DNA of 39,702 bases, from NCBI GenBank assembly GCA_016879935.1, contig JAACJQ010000071.1, positions 1 through 39,702 on the forward strand. Reading direction: 5' to 3'. The translations under genes and the position numbers were made by a program. The stretch is from Archangiaceae bacterium. Lineage in GTDB: Bacteria > Myxococcota > Myxococcia > Myxococcales > Myxococcaceae. The notes under the pieces are model-generated. The model did not search any database, had not been told where the DNA came from, and saw nothing but the letters and a program-made list of their open reading frames with translations. Below are positions 16,870 to 25,132 of the stretch, one piece after another (positions within the stretch are counted from its first letter, which is position 1; each line of letters begins with the position of its first letter).

Positions 16870-18627
16870 TCACTCGGTGGCGGGCTTCTGCTTCGCCTCC
16901 TGCATCAACTCCTGCAGGGTCTTCTCACGCGGCGGTTCGGCAGGCGGCGTCGCTTCACCGGCGGCCTTCTCTTTCGCTTCGCGCATCAGCTCCTGAAGCG
17001 ACTTCTCGGGAGCCGGTGCCGCCGCTTCTCCACCATCGGCCTTCTCTTTCGCCTCGCGCATCAGGTCCTGCAGCGACTTCTCTGGCGCCTCGCCTTCGGG
17101 CGGCTGCTTGTTCGCCTTCATCAAGTCCTGCAGCGACTTCTCGCCCGTGGGCTCGGCCGGCGTGTTCGGCGTCGGCGTCGTCGGGAGCGGCGCTTCGACC
17201 TTCGCCTCGTTGCGCAGCGCGAACACCAGGCCAGTCGCCATCTCGGGCACGTACGAGACGATGCCGAGCGCGACGAGCATGATGAGCAACGTCGGCACGA
17301 CGGCCTTCACCACGAAGCCGATGCTCTCTTTGAACAGCGTCGAGCTGACGAACAGGTTCAGGCCGACCGGTGGCGTGAGGTACCCGATCTCGAGGTTCAC
17401 GATGAAGATGATGCCCATGTGAATCGGGTCGACGCCGACGGCCGCGGCCATCGGCGCCAGCATCGGCGCGATGATCAGAATCGCCGACATGATGTCCATG
17501 AACATGCCGACGATGAGCAGCAGAATGTTCACGAACACCAGGAAGCCGACCTTCGAGAGATTCTGCGCCTTCAGCAGCGCGACCATCTGCTCTGGCACTT
17601 CCTGGTCGACGAGCACGTAGTTGAGCGTGAGCGCGAGCGCGATGATGACGAGCAGCGAGCCCATCACCGTCATCGAGTTCTCGGCGACCGACAGCAGCTT
17701 CTTCCTGTCCATCTCGCCGTGAATGAAGACCTCGACGGCGAGGGCGTAGACGACCGAGACGGCCGACGCTTCGGTGGCGGTGAAGATGCCCGTGTAGATG
17801 CCGCCGAGAATGATGACGGGCAGCATCAACGACCAGAAGCCCTCACGCGTCGCGTTCCACAGGCGCTCCTTCGAGAACGGCTCGCGGGGAATCTTGAACC
17901 GCACGCCCTGCGTCACCGAGTAGAGGGCCAGCAGCGCGCCGATGAAGAGCCCGGGCACGATGCCGGCGACGAACAGCTCGGTCGGGTCCACCGGCGTCGA
18001 GCCCGACACCATGATCGAATAGATGATCATCGGAATCGACGGCGGAATCAGAATGCCGAGCGAGCCCGCGGTGGTGAGCAGCCCGACCGAGAAGTCCTTC
18101 GGGTACTTCGCCTTCACCAGCGCGGGCACCATGATGCTGCCGATGGCGACGACGGTGACGGGCGACGAGCCTGAGATCGCCGCGAAAAAGACGCAGCCCG
18201 CGACCGCAGAGACCGCGAGGCCGCCTGGAATCCACCCGAAGGCGGCGCGCATGAAGTCGATGAGCCGGCGGGCGAGCGTGCCCTGCGTCATCAACTCTCC
18301 GGCGACGACGAAGAATGGAATCGCCAGCAGCACCTCTTTGCCCGCGAGCTCGAGCACCTTGCGCACGGCGACGGGCAGGTCGTCACTCGTGAGCAAACCA
18401 ATGCACATGATGCCGATGCCGCCCATCAGCGCGAACAGCGGCAGGCCCAGCAGCAGCGACGACAAGATGATGGCGAAGACGAGGAAGCCGACCTTGCCGG
18501 TGAAGACGAACAACCCGGTGAGAATCGACAGCCAGATGATCAGGCCCTTCTTGCGCTGCCGGTACGCGAGCGCCGCCAGGGCGGCGACCGCGAGGAACGC
18601 GAGGATCTTGAGCAACGAGAAGTCCAT
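16870..18627 (-). CDS. dctM: TRAP transporter large permease, with repeat tail
   Basis: A 585-residue DctM/TRAP-M subunit, well above the usual 425-440. The core has the family patterns GSLGILIPPSIPMIIYS and LEIGYLTPPVGLNLFV and about twelve membrane helices. TRAP-M is the ion-coupled pore that imports a ligand handed over by the binding protein. Two extras are seen. About 45 residues at the N-terminus add one or two membrane helices (residues 1-50). A 113-residue hydrophilic tail (from about 473) carries four EK(S/T)LQ(D/E)LM repeats. The gene starts 3 bp after dctQ ends. No terminator space exists before the converging GNAT gene. Confidence 0.95.
   Translation of the reverse strand: MDFSLLKILAFLAVAALAALAYRQRKKGLIIWLSILTGLFVFTGKVGFLVFAIILSSLLLGLPLFALMGGIGIMCIGLLTSDDLPVAVRKVLELAGKEVLLAIPFFVVAGELMTQGTLARRLIDFMRAAFGWIPGGLAVSAVAGCVFFAAISGSSPVTVVAIGSIMVPALVKAKYPKDFSVGLLTTAGSLGILIPPSIPMIIYSIMVSGSTPVDPTELFVAGIVPGLFIGALLALYSVTQGVRFKIPREPFSKERLWNATREGFWSLMLPVIILGGIYTGIFTATEASAVSVVYALAVEVFIHGEMDRKKLLSVAENSMTVMGSLLVIIALALTLNYVLVDQEVPEQMVALLKAQNLSKVGFLVFVNILLLIVGMFMDIMSAILIIAPMLAPMAAAVGVDPIHMGIIFIVNLEIGYLTPPVGLNLFVSSTLFKESIGFVVKAVVPTLLIMLVALGIVSYVPEMATGLVFALRNEAKVEAPLPTTPTPNTPAEPTGEKSLQDLMKANKQPPEGEAPEKSLQDLMREAKEKADGGEAAAPAPEKSLQELMREAKEKAAGEATPPAEPPREKTLQELMQEAKQKPATE
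16885..17142 (-). repeat. four SLQ(D/E)LM repeats in the DctM tail
   Basis: Residues 496-507, 516-530, 541-555 and 568-581 of DctM read EKSLQDLMKANK, EKSLQDLMREAKEKA, EKSLQELMREAKEKA and EKTLQELMQEAKQK, separated by Pro/Ala/Gly/Glu linkers. Each could form one short amphipathic helix. The underlying DNA is also repeated, with ctgcagcgacttctc present in two copies and close variants in the others. The pattern is that of a multivalent short linear motif on flexible linkers; the partner is unknown. Confidence 0.9.
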
Positions 18628-18630
18628 CGC

Positions 18631-19497
18631 TCAGGCCCCTTCCTTCGCGACCGCAACCTGCTCGGCTTCTTTGGCGAGCTGCTCCATGTCGACGCCGTGG
18701 GCATCGACGCCACCGACGGGCGGGCCCCAGACGAAGTCGCGAACGCCCGCGCCGAGGAACCGGAAGGCCATGGTGCCGAACGTGACTGGCAGCGCGAGCG
18801 TCACCAGCCAGCGCGGAATCGGCAGCGCGTCGAACACGCCGACGCCGTCACCGTCACGCCAGAGCACGTACTCGCCCTGCAGCTGAATGAGCGCCAACAC
18901 CGTGAGCAGCGCGCAGAACGCGAACGTCACCACGCCGCCGATGAGCGAGAAGAGGTTGCCCATCTTGGCGTCGAGCGACTTCTTCACCGTGTCGAGAATG
19001 ATGTGGCGGCGCTGGCGCGTGGCGATGGAGGCCCCCAGCATGCCGCTCCACAACATGAGGCCGAGCGAGAACTTCTGCGCGCCCGGAAGACTCGAGGGGA
19101 AGAAGTACAGCAACGCCTGCACGAAGCCCGCGAGGCCGGCCCACACGCCGAGGCCGATACCAATCGACGGTGGAAACGACGGCAGCGGCTTCGACAGCTT
19201 CTCGGCCTTGATGGCGCGCGCCGAGTGCGTCGCGAGAATGACGAGCAGCAACGAGCCCAGGTTGAAGACCCACGGCCCCACCGTCTCGATGACGAGCTTC
19301 TGCGTCTCGGCCGACGGCGCCGTCATGAAGCTCAGAATCAACGTGGCGGTCTTCGAGACCGGCCGCGAGAACGTGCGCTGCACGACGTCGAGCGTCACCA
19401 GCACCGTCATCAACGAGAGCGTGGCCAGCAACAGCACACGCTCGATGGCGAGCACGAGGTCGTCGAGGCGATCGATGGACTTGCGGAGCGAGTTCAC
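18631..19497 (-). CDS. dctQ: TRAP transporter small permease, enlarged
   Basis: A 288-residue DctQ/TRAP-Q subunit; usual members have about 160-200 residues and four membrane helices. The family block ASIATRQRRHIILDTVKKSL lies near 160-180, and the final pair of helices follows. Between helix 1 (about 20-38) and this block there is an insert of roughly 80 residues with two further hydrophobic stretches (FNLGSLLLVILATHSARAI, IGLGVWAGLAGFVQALLYFF), giving about six helices. A hydrophilic C-terminal stretch follows. TRAP-Q supports the M subunit. The start is GTG with GGAG upstream. It lies 78 bp downstream of dctP and 3 bp ahead of dctM. Confidence 0.9.
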   Translation of the reverse strand: MNSLRKSIDRLDDLVLAIERVLLLATLSLMTVLVTLDVVQRTFSRPVSKTATLILSFMTAPSAETQKLVIETVGPWVFNLGSLLLVILATHSARAIKAEKLSKPLPSFPPSIGIGLGVWAGLAGFVQALLYFFPSSLPGAQKFSLGLMLWSGMLGASIATRQRRHIILDTVKKSLDAKMGNLFSLIGGVVTFAFCALLTVLALIQLQGEYVLWRDGDGVGVFDALPIPRWLVTLALPVTFGTMAFRFLGAGVRDFVWGPPVGGVDAHGVDMEQLAKEAEQVAVAKEGA

Positions 19498-19575
19498 GGG
19501 GGCTCTCCAGCAGGAACGACGACGCCGGCCGAGGGTTGAGCTCGACCGGCGCGGAACTTCAGGAAGACGACTTCG

Positions 19576-20574
19576 TCACTTCTTCCCGGCAGCGAAGTCC
19601 TTCTTCGCGGCGAGAATCGCGTCGAGCAGCGCTTTGTTGCCCGGGCTCTTCTTCGAGTACAGGTCCCACACGGGCTTGGCCTTCTCGACCCACGCCTTCG
19701 TCTGATCGGGCGTCAGCTTGCACACCGTCTTCTTCGCGGCCGTGAAGTTGTCGAGCAGCGGGTCGGTCAGCGCACGCACGCCAGAGATGCCCGAGCGCTC
19801 GTCGCTGCGGTCGAGGAGGATCTTCTTCAGGTCCTCCGGCTGCGCGTCGAAGACCTTCTTCGAGATGACGATGAGCGCCGGCTGGTAGATGTGCTTCGTG
19901 TACGTGTAGTGGGTGACGCCCTTGTACCAACTGGTCGCCTGCGACAGCAGCGGGCTGTTCGAGTAGCCGTCGACGGTGCCGGTCTGGAGCGCGCCGAGCA
20001 CCTCGGGCGTCGACATCTCGACGGGGGCCGCGCCGAAGGCCTTGTACGTCTCCATGTGCACGTACGACTCCTGCGCGCGCATCTTGAGGCCCTTCATGTC
20101 GTCGGGCTTCTCGACGCACTTTCCCTTGATGCCGTAGCCGTGCCAGCCGTTCTCGCCCCACATCACCATCACGAAGCCCTTGGCCTCGAGCAGCTTGGCG
20201 ACCTGCGGGCGAATCTTGTCGAGCACGTAGTCGGCTTCGGCGTCGCTCGCGTACAGGTAGGGCAGCTCGATGCCGGCGAGCTCGGGCACGTAGGTGGCGA
20301 GCGCTCCAGCCGAGCCGCCGAACATGCCGATGTTCCCGTTGCGCGTCTCTTCGGCCATCTCCTTCTCGCCGCCGAGCTTGCCGCCGAGGAAGAGCTTCAA
20401 CTTCACGCGGCCGCCCGAGTCCTTCTCGAGGCGGGCCTTCACGCCGTCGAGCCAGTCGGACCACGGGGTGCCTTCGGGCGCCACCGAGCCGACCTTCATG
20501 ACGAGCTTCGGGTCTTCGGCGAACGCCGTCACCGAGACGAGGAGCGAACAGCAGAGAACGAGCAGACGCTTCAC
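19576..20574 (-). CDS. dctP: TRAP transporter substrate-binding protein
   Basis: A 332-residue DctP-type periplasmic binding protein. The signal peptide MKRLLVLCCSLLVSVTAFA (residues 1-19) is followed by the mature start KLVMKVGSVAPEGTPW. The family's ligand-binding Arg is at 166 in LKMRAQESY, and the TPEVLGALQTGTVDGYSNS block marks the hinge region. The start is GTG 20574, with a perfect GGAGG ribosome binding site; an upstream open frame in the tatT gene is not real. It delivers the ligand to DctQ/DctM. With TatT encoded upstream this is the P component of a TPAT system, whose known ligand pockets are more hydrophobic than those of sialic-acid TRAPs. The substrate here is unknown. Confidence 0.95.
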   Translation of the reverse strand: MKRLLVLCCSLLVSVTAFAEDPKLVMKVGSVAPEGTPWSDWLDGVKARLEKDSGGRVKLKLFLGGKLGGEKEMAEETRNGNIGMFGGSAGALATYVPELAGIELPYLYASDAEADYVLDKIRPQVAKLLEAKGFVMVMWGENGWHGYGIKGKCVEKPDDMKGLKMRAQESYVHMETYKAFGAAPVEMSTPEVLGALQTGTVDGYSNSPLLSQATSWYKGVTHYTYTKHIYQPALIVISKKVFDAQPEDLKKILLDRSDERSGISGVRALTDPLLDNFTAAKKTVCKLTPDQTKAWVEKAKPVWDLYSKKSPGNKALLDAILAAKKDFAAGKK

Positions 20575-20597
20575 GAAAACCTCCGATGGCGGAGACA

Positions 20598-20660
20598 CAC
20601 GTGTCGCCGCGAGGGTGTGCTGAAGAAGAACGGAGCGCTCCGGCCGAACTTCAATGGCCG
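20598..20660 (-). other. inverted repeats in the tatT-dctP spacer
   Basis: The 104-bp spacer contains a perfect 12-bp palindrome CGGAGCGCTCCG (20631-20642), a CGGCC-N10-GGCCG dyad (20641-20660) and an ACACGTGT core near 20598. Without a T-tract they are not a clear terminator. Stem-loops in such spacers can stabilise the downstream binding-protein mRNA, but that is inference. Confidence 0.25.
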
Positions 20661-20678
20661 AAGCGCCCTGCGGGTGAC

Positions 20679-21551
20679 TCAGAACTTCTCGTCGATCTGC
20701 GAGAGCAGCTTCTTGGCCTTCTCCTGCTCGAGCGTGTTCTCGGCTTCGATGTCGGGCTCGGCGGCGGCGTTGGCGGCCACCACGTCTTTGAGCAGCTTCT
20801 CGAACGTCGCCTTGTCCTGGCGCTTCACGCAGAGGTAGTCGGCCCAGAGCACCTTCGTGCCGAGGTAGGTGGGCGCGAGCTCGACGGCCTTCTTGAAGTT
20901 CTCTTCGCTCTTGTCGAGGGAGCCACCGGCGAGGCCAGCCGTCTGCGCCTCGTAGCCGCCCAGGTACCGCCACGGCGCCGCGAAGAAGTACTTCTCGTCG
21001 AACGACTTCACGTGGTCGATGGTGGCCTTGATGTCGTCCTTGTAGCGGAGGCGCGTCGCGAAGCCCTTCGCCGCGGCCCACTTGCCGAGGTTCGACGCGT
21101 ACCAGTACATCGCGTCGATCGACTCCTTCGGCGCCTTCACGATCGACTCGGCGTGCGACTTGCCCTCGGCCATCGACTTCGCGAACTCGGGCGCCGACAG
21201 CTTCAGCGACTTCGTCGCCCAGTCGAGACCCTTCTGGTACGCCTCGTCGCGCTTGTCGTTCTTGTCGGCGAACGCGGCGCGCTCACCGGCGAAGTACCAG
21301 GCGCGCGAGAGCTTCGCGTAGAGCACCGCGTCGGCAGAGGTGGCCGCGAGGGCTTCCCACTTCGCGATCGCCTCCATGTGCTTCGCTTCGTCCTTGCGCT
21401 GCGCCCACAACGAGTCGGCGTCACCAGCCGCAGCCGCGTCGACCGTGCCCGTCGCCGTCACCTTCTCGTCCCACTTCGCCGCGTGCTGCGTGGCACAACC
21501 CGACAGCGCCACCGAGGCAGACACAGCCACACCCATCATCAGCTGCTTCAT
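20679..21551 (-). CDS. tatT: TatT-like TPR lipoprotein of the TRAP system
   Basis: A 290-residue lipoprotein (signal ending LSGC, Cys19) matching the TRAP-transporter T-component (TatT) family. Helical TPR-like hairpins fill the mature part: LYAKLSRAWYFAGERAAF, an AYQKGLDWATKSLKL segment, the family-typical AMYWYASNLGKWA, and FKKAVELAPTYLGTKVLWADY near the end. In Treponema pallidum TatT forms a complex with the binding protein TatP, and such loci are called TPATs. Here tatT directly precedes dctP, dctQ and dctM, the expected order. ATG 21551 has AGGAG seven bases upstream. It is probably anchored to a membrane facing the periplasm, passing ligand to DctP. Confidence 0.9.
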   Translation of the reverse strand: MKQLMMGVAVSASVALSGCATQHAAKWDEKVTATGTVDAAAAGDADSLWAQRKDEAKHMEAIAKWEALAATSADAVLYAKLSRAWYFAGERAAFADKNDKRDEAYQKGLDWATKSLKLSAPEFAKSMAEGKSHAESIVKAPKESIDAMYWYASNLGKWAAAKGFATRLRYKDDIKATIDHVKSFDEKYFFAAPWRYLGGYEAQTAGLAGGSLDKSEENFKKAVELAPTYLGTKVLWADYLCVKRQDKATFEKLLKDVVAANAAAEPDIEAENTLEQEKAKKLLSQIDEKF

Positions 21552-21576
21552 CGTTCGCTCCTGTGAATGGTTGCCT

Positions 21577-21594
21577 GAAAAACCCGCAGGGCTT
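21577..21594 (-). terminator. weak intrinsic terminator or attenuator before tatT
   Basis: On the minus strand, AAGCCC-TGC-GGGTTTTT forms a 6-bp stem (one G-U pair) with a three-base loop and a run of five T. It sits between the secreted-protein gene and tatT, about 26 bases ahead of the tatT start. T-runs are rare in this window, which raises its significance, but the stem is short. Confidence 0.35.
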
Positions 21595-21658
21595 CCTAAC
21601 GACTTGAGCCGGGGTGTCTAGCCCCGCAGCCGTGCAGGATTTGGAATGACGCGTTTCG

Positions 21659-22267
21659 TCACTCGGAATGGCCGCGCGACCCCGGCCGGAACTCGACGAG
21701 GCGAAAGAGCCAATCGTCGGGGCCGCGCACGCCGACCTTGCCGAGGTTGGGCGCGTAGTAGTGCGTGTACGGCGCGCTGCCATCGAGGCCGGTCTCGAGC
21801 ACGGCGAGGCAGTGATCGATGACGATGCCGTTGGGCAGATCGACCTGTGCGTCGAGCGCGAGCACCTCGTACTGCGACGTCTCTTTGGTGCCCTTCTCGA
21901 TCGACGCAGGCGCCTGCCAGCGGGTGCCGCGCGTCATCACCGCGGGCAGCAAGACGACCTCACCGTCTGCGCGCGCCGACGAGCGCTCGAGCCAGTTGCC
22001 CTCCTTCACGCGCCAGGTGCCGCTGACCGACTTCTTGCCGATGGAATACGAGAAGCCCGCTTTCCATTCGACGAAGGAGTTGATCGACACACGCCCTTTG
22101 GAGCCCGACTGCAGCTGGTACGTCCACGTCGCGCCCGCCTTCTGAATGAAATACTCGGCGCCCAGCCGCGTGGCCTCTGACGTCGCGGTGGCTGGCTGAC
22201 GGGCGGTCGGTGGCTCGGCGGAAGCGGCAGTGGCGAGAACGAGTGCGAGAGCAACGCGACGAAGCAC
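21659..22267 (-). CDS. secreted protein of unknown function
   Basis: About 202 residues from GTG 22267, chosen because it begins a signal peptide (MLRRVALALVLATAASA, residues 1-17); a longer frame to 22360 would bury it. The mature part is predicted mainly beta, with alternating strands such as ATWTYQLQSGSKGRVSIN and VVLLPAVMTRGTRWQ, a single Cys (IDHCLAVLETG) and a Tyr-rich THYYAPNLGKVGV near the end. The family is not recognised; the repeated strand pattern recalls small lipoprotein-carrier-like or beta-barrel-lid folds, without proof. It lies 38 bp downstream of the FIST gene and 107 bp upstream of tatT, all on the same strand. Confidence 0.78.
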   Translation of the reverse strand: MLRRVALALVLATAASAEPPTARQPATATSEATRLGAEYFIQKAGATWTYQLQSGSKGRVSINSFVEWKAGFSYSIGKKSVSGTWRVKEGNWLERSSARADGEVVLLPAVMTRGTRWQAPASIEKGTKETSQYEVLALDAQVDLPNGIVIDHCLAVLETGLDGSAPYTHYYAPNLGKVGVRGPDDWLFRLVEFRPGSRGHSE

Positions 22268-22305
22268 GGCCCGACTATGCCGCGCGCCGCAGGGAATTGA
22301 AGGGC

Positions 22306-23433
22306 TCAATGCGTGACCGGGCGGAACAACGCGAGCGCGCTGGTGAACCCATGCATCCACGTGCGGCCGCTGACGGGGCCGAACTCACCGTTGCAGAAGA
22401 AGCCGCCGAGCGGCGTGGTGGGGAACTTCGAGGCGAAGAGGCCTGCGTCATGGTCCTCGACGCCAAACAGCCCGCGGCCACGGCCCGTGCACGAGAACAT
22501 CAACGCGCCGGCCGGAGCGCTGGGCACCTTCGCCAGCTTCGCGACGAGCTCTTCTTCGGCCGCCCGCGCGTCACGCAGCATGAACTGCACGACCTGCAGC
22601 GGCTCGAGCACCGACGCGACGGCGACCGCTTTTCGTTTCGGCTCGAGGCCGACGAGGTTGCGAATGAGCAACTCCTGCGCGTCTGCGTGAACGGAGCCGG
22701 TCTTGAGGCCGACACCGACGACGAGCGAGTGACGCATGCGCTCCTGCACGTCGGGTGGCGCGGCCGCGTGCAGCTTCTGCATCACGTCGATGGGTGACTT
22801 GCCGTCGAGCTCGAGCAGCAGGTGGCCGTCGACGGCGGTCGCGAACATCGGGGCGCCGATCGGCCGGCAGCCCTGCGCGATGAGCGGCTCGACCGCGAGC
22901 TCTCCCGACAACGCCACGCAGACGGCGCCGGACGTGTGCACGCGTTCGTCGAGGAAGAGCCGGTGCGAGCCCGGCGTGCTGCCACCGCTCGCCATACCGC
23001 CCATCGCCACCACGCCGGGAAACGAGTCATCGAGCTGCTCGAGCGTGGCCTCGGCTTCGAACGAGAACGGGTCGCCGAAGAGCAGCACGGCCTTCGGAGC
23101 GTGGGAGAACGCCACCCGCTCGTTGCTGCGAACCGCGCGGGCTTCGAGCTGCACTCTCGGCAACGACGCAGCGACGACGGCGATGGCGGGCACGTCTTCG
23201 ACCTCGCGCGAGGCGCCGATGACGCCGGCTCCGGAGCAACCAACGAGCGTCGCGTTCGGGTAACGCTCACGCAACCGGCTGACGACGGCAGGTGCTTCTT
23301 TGAGCAGCCCCGACGAGACGAAGAGCAGCACGAGATCGGGCGGAGCGCCGAGCTCTTCGTCGAGCACTTCGATGGCGCGGCTCGCCGCGCCTGCTCCGGT
23401 GGTGTCGCGTGAGAGCGTCGAGGCCCACTTCAT
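22306..23433 (-). CDS. FIST-domain sensory protein
   Basis: A 375-residue stand-alone FIST protein. The FIST_N part has PDLVLLFVSSGLL, TLVGCSGAGVIG and KAVLLFGDPFSF. FIST_C covers the second half, with HSLVVGVGLKTG, ALMFSCTGRGRGLFG and the family-typical end PLGGFFCNGEFGPV. FIST domains occur in signalling proteins and are thought to bind small ligands such as amino acids. No output domain is fused here. ATG 23433 is chosen for its AGGAG five bases upstream; GTG 23439 is the alternative. It is cytoplasmic (no signal). It heads the minus-strand run leading to the TRAP genes, so it might sense the same ligand. That is a guess from context. Confidence 0.9.
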   Translation of the reverse strand: MKWASTLSRDTTGAGAASRAIEVLDEELGAPPDLVLLFVSSGLLKEAPAVVSRLRERYPNATLVGCSGAGVIGASREVEDVPAIAVVAASLPRVQLEARAVRSNERVAFSHAPKAVLLFGDPFSFEAEATLEQLDDSFPGVVAMGGMASGGSTPGSHRLFLDERVHTSGAVCVALSGELAVEPLIAQGCRPIGAPMFATAVDGHLLLELDGKSPIDVMQKLHAAAPPDVQERMRHSLVVGVGLKTGSVHADAQELLIRNLVGLEPKRKAVAVASVLEPLQVVQFMLRDARAAEEELVAKLAKVPSAPAGALMFSCTGRGRGLFGVEDHDAGLFASKFPTTPLGGFFCNGEFGPVSGRTWMHGFTSALALFRPVTH

Positions 23434-23492
23434 CGTCACTCCTGCCGCAGAACGTCGTGCAAAACGGTTGGCCGCTCCCTACACGAAGCGCC

Positions 23493-25115
23493 ATGCGCCG
23501 TCTGGCCCTCCTCGCGTTCACGCTCGCCTGCACCCCGCCGCCGCCTGACCCGAACGTCATCGAGCAGTCGGGCAGTGTCTCGATTCGTCGCGACGTCGTA
23601 CGCATCGCCGCGCCGAAGCCACCCGCGAATCCCTTCACGGGCAGCGCCACGCCCGACGAACTCGATGCCGTCACCGTCGTTCGGTACCGCGTCGACACCG
23701 GCACGAAGCCGCCACGCCCTGCGCGCGCGATCGTGCTGCTGATGCCCGGCTTCATGGGCGGCGCAGGCTCGTTCGATTCACTCGCGCGCGGCATCGTTCG
23801 ACGCTCGACTGCCGACGATGTGTTGGAGGCCTGGGCGATCGATCGCCGCAGCAACGCGATGGAGGATCGCGCCGGCATCGAGGCAGCGCTCTTGGCAAAG
23901 AACCCCGACCTGCTCACCGGCTACTACTTCTCGGGCGAGGCGGTGAACGGGCAGACGTTCGCCGGCTTCAAGAAGCAGGAAGACGTCGCGTTCGAATCGG
24001 AGTGGGGCCTGGTCTCGACGATGAACGATCTGCGCGCGGTGGTGGCGACGATTCCCGCAGAGCAGCGCAGAGCGCGGGTGGTGCTCGCAGGGCACTCGCT
24101 CGGCGCCGGGCTCGCATCGATGTACGCCGCGTGGGACTTCGATGGCGTCGCCGGCTTCTCTGAGCTCGCGGGGCTCGTGCTCATCGATGGCGTCACGGGA
24201 AACGAGGGCCAGCCGCTCACGACGACGCGCGAGGAATACGAGACGACCGGTCTCATGAACTCGGGCTTCGGCGGGCGGCCAAGTCTGCAGCAGGTGCGCC
24301 AGACGAGTCGCTACTTCGCGTTCCCGTTGCTCGAGGCGAAGTTGTTTCCCATCGGCGTTGGTACCGCGATGCGCGCGATGTGGCGGCCCGAGATCATCGA
24401 GAAGGATCAGCCGCGCCGCGACGCGCTCGAGACGTTGTTTCTCACCAGCGATCTGCCGCGCATGACGAACCGCGCCGCGTTCGGGCTCGCCTTCGACGCC
24501 GCGACCTGTCCCGTGAGCATCGCTGCCGTGAACGCGGGCGAGACCGATGGCCCGCTCGTCGACACGACGTCTGCATTCGGAGGCACCATCAAGAAACCAG
24601 CGAGCAGCAACCAGACGTTTCGCTGGAAGGAGTTCGACGCCATCGAGCCGAAGGAGCTCACCTCGCTCTCGGAGTTCGGGCTCGCCTGGGCGCGTACGGG
24701 CTCGGACTTCGGCGAGTGGTACTTTCCCTCGCGGCTCTCGCTCGACACCGTGCTGGGGTCGACGTTGACGCTGACGCCGAATGACTGGCCGGTGACGGCG
24801 TATGGCGTGCGTGCGCTGCATGGCCGCGAAATCGACCTGCCCGTGCTCGTCGAGGCGGCCGGCATTCTCGGTGGCGACGTGACGAAGTACGACAAGCTCG
24901 AGGCGCTGCTCCCCGGGGTCGGTGAAGGGCGGCCGCAGCAGGGCGCTCCGCGTACCGAGTCGCGCGGTTTCGAGGCGATCTCGAACGCGTCGTTCACGCA
25001 CATCGACCCGCTCGCGGGCACCGACGTGGCTGGTGGCGAGGTGGCGCGCTGGTTCGACGCGGTGGCCTCGTTTGCGAAGCGAAACACACCTGCAGGAGGG
25101 ATCGTCGTTCCCTGA
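23493..25115 (+). CDS. lipoprotein alpha/beta hydrolase
   Basis: A 540-residue lipoprotein (MRRLALLAFTLAC, Cys13, then a Pro-rich stretch). ATG 23493 is chosen for this signal. The alpha/beta-hydrolase fold is shown by the oxyanion loop LLMPGFMGGAGSFD (about 82-95), the nucleophile elbow VVLAGHSLGAGLAS (Ser202) and a likely catalytic His in FTHIDPLAGTD near the C-terminus (about residue 507). A long insert of about 250 residues between them probably forms a lid. It should be an esterase or lipase acting outside the cytoplasm. It is divergent from the FIST gene with 59 bp between the starts, and is followed 17 bp later by a small membrane protein. Confidence 0.87.
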   Translation: MRRLALLAFTLACTPPPPDPNVIEQSGSVSIRRDVVRIAAPKPPANPFTGSATPDELDAVTVVRYRVDTGTKPPRPARAIVLLMPGFMGGAGSFDSLARGIVRRSTADDVLEAWAIDRRSNAMEDRAGIEAALLAKNPDLLTGYYFSGEAVNGQTFAGFKKQEDVAFESEWGLVSTMNDLRAVVATIPAEQRRARVVLAGHSLGAGLASMYAAWDFDGVAGFSELAGLVLIDGVTGNEGQPLTTTREEYETTGLMNSGFGGRPSLQQVRQTSRYFAFPLLEAKLFPIGVGTAMRAMWRPEIIEKDQPRRDALETLFLTSDLPRMTNRAAFGLAFDAATCPVSIAAVNAGETDGPLVDTTSAFGGTIKKPASSNQTFRWKEFDAIEPKELTSLSEFGLAWARTGSDFGEWYFPSRLSLDTVLGSTLTLTPNDWPVTAYGVRALHGREIDLPVLVEAAGILGGDVTKYDKLEALLPGVGEGRPQQGAPRTESRGFEAISNASFTHIDPLAGTDVAGGEVARWFDAVASFAKRNTPAGGIVVP

Positions 25116-25132
25116 TAGGAATCGGCGCTCCG

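Noticed and set aside
16885-17142. Possible CRISPR-like direct repeats
   Set aside because: The repeats are in frame, keep the protein motif and have unequal, similar spacers; they encode the DctM tail.
20575-21081. An N-terminal extension of DctP through tatT
   Set aside because: It overlaps tatT in another frame. GTG 20574 has a perfect GGAGG and starts a signal peptide.
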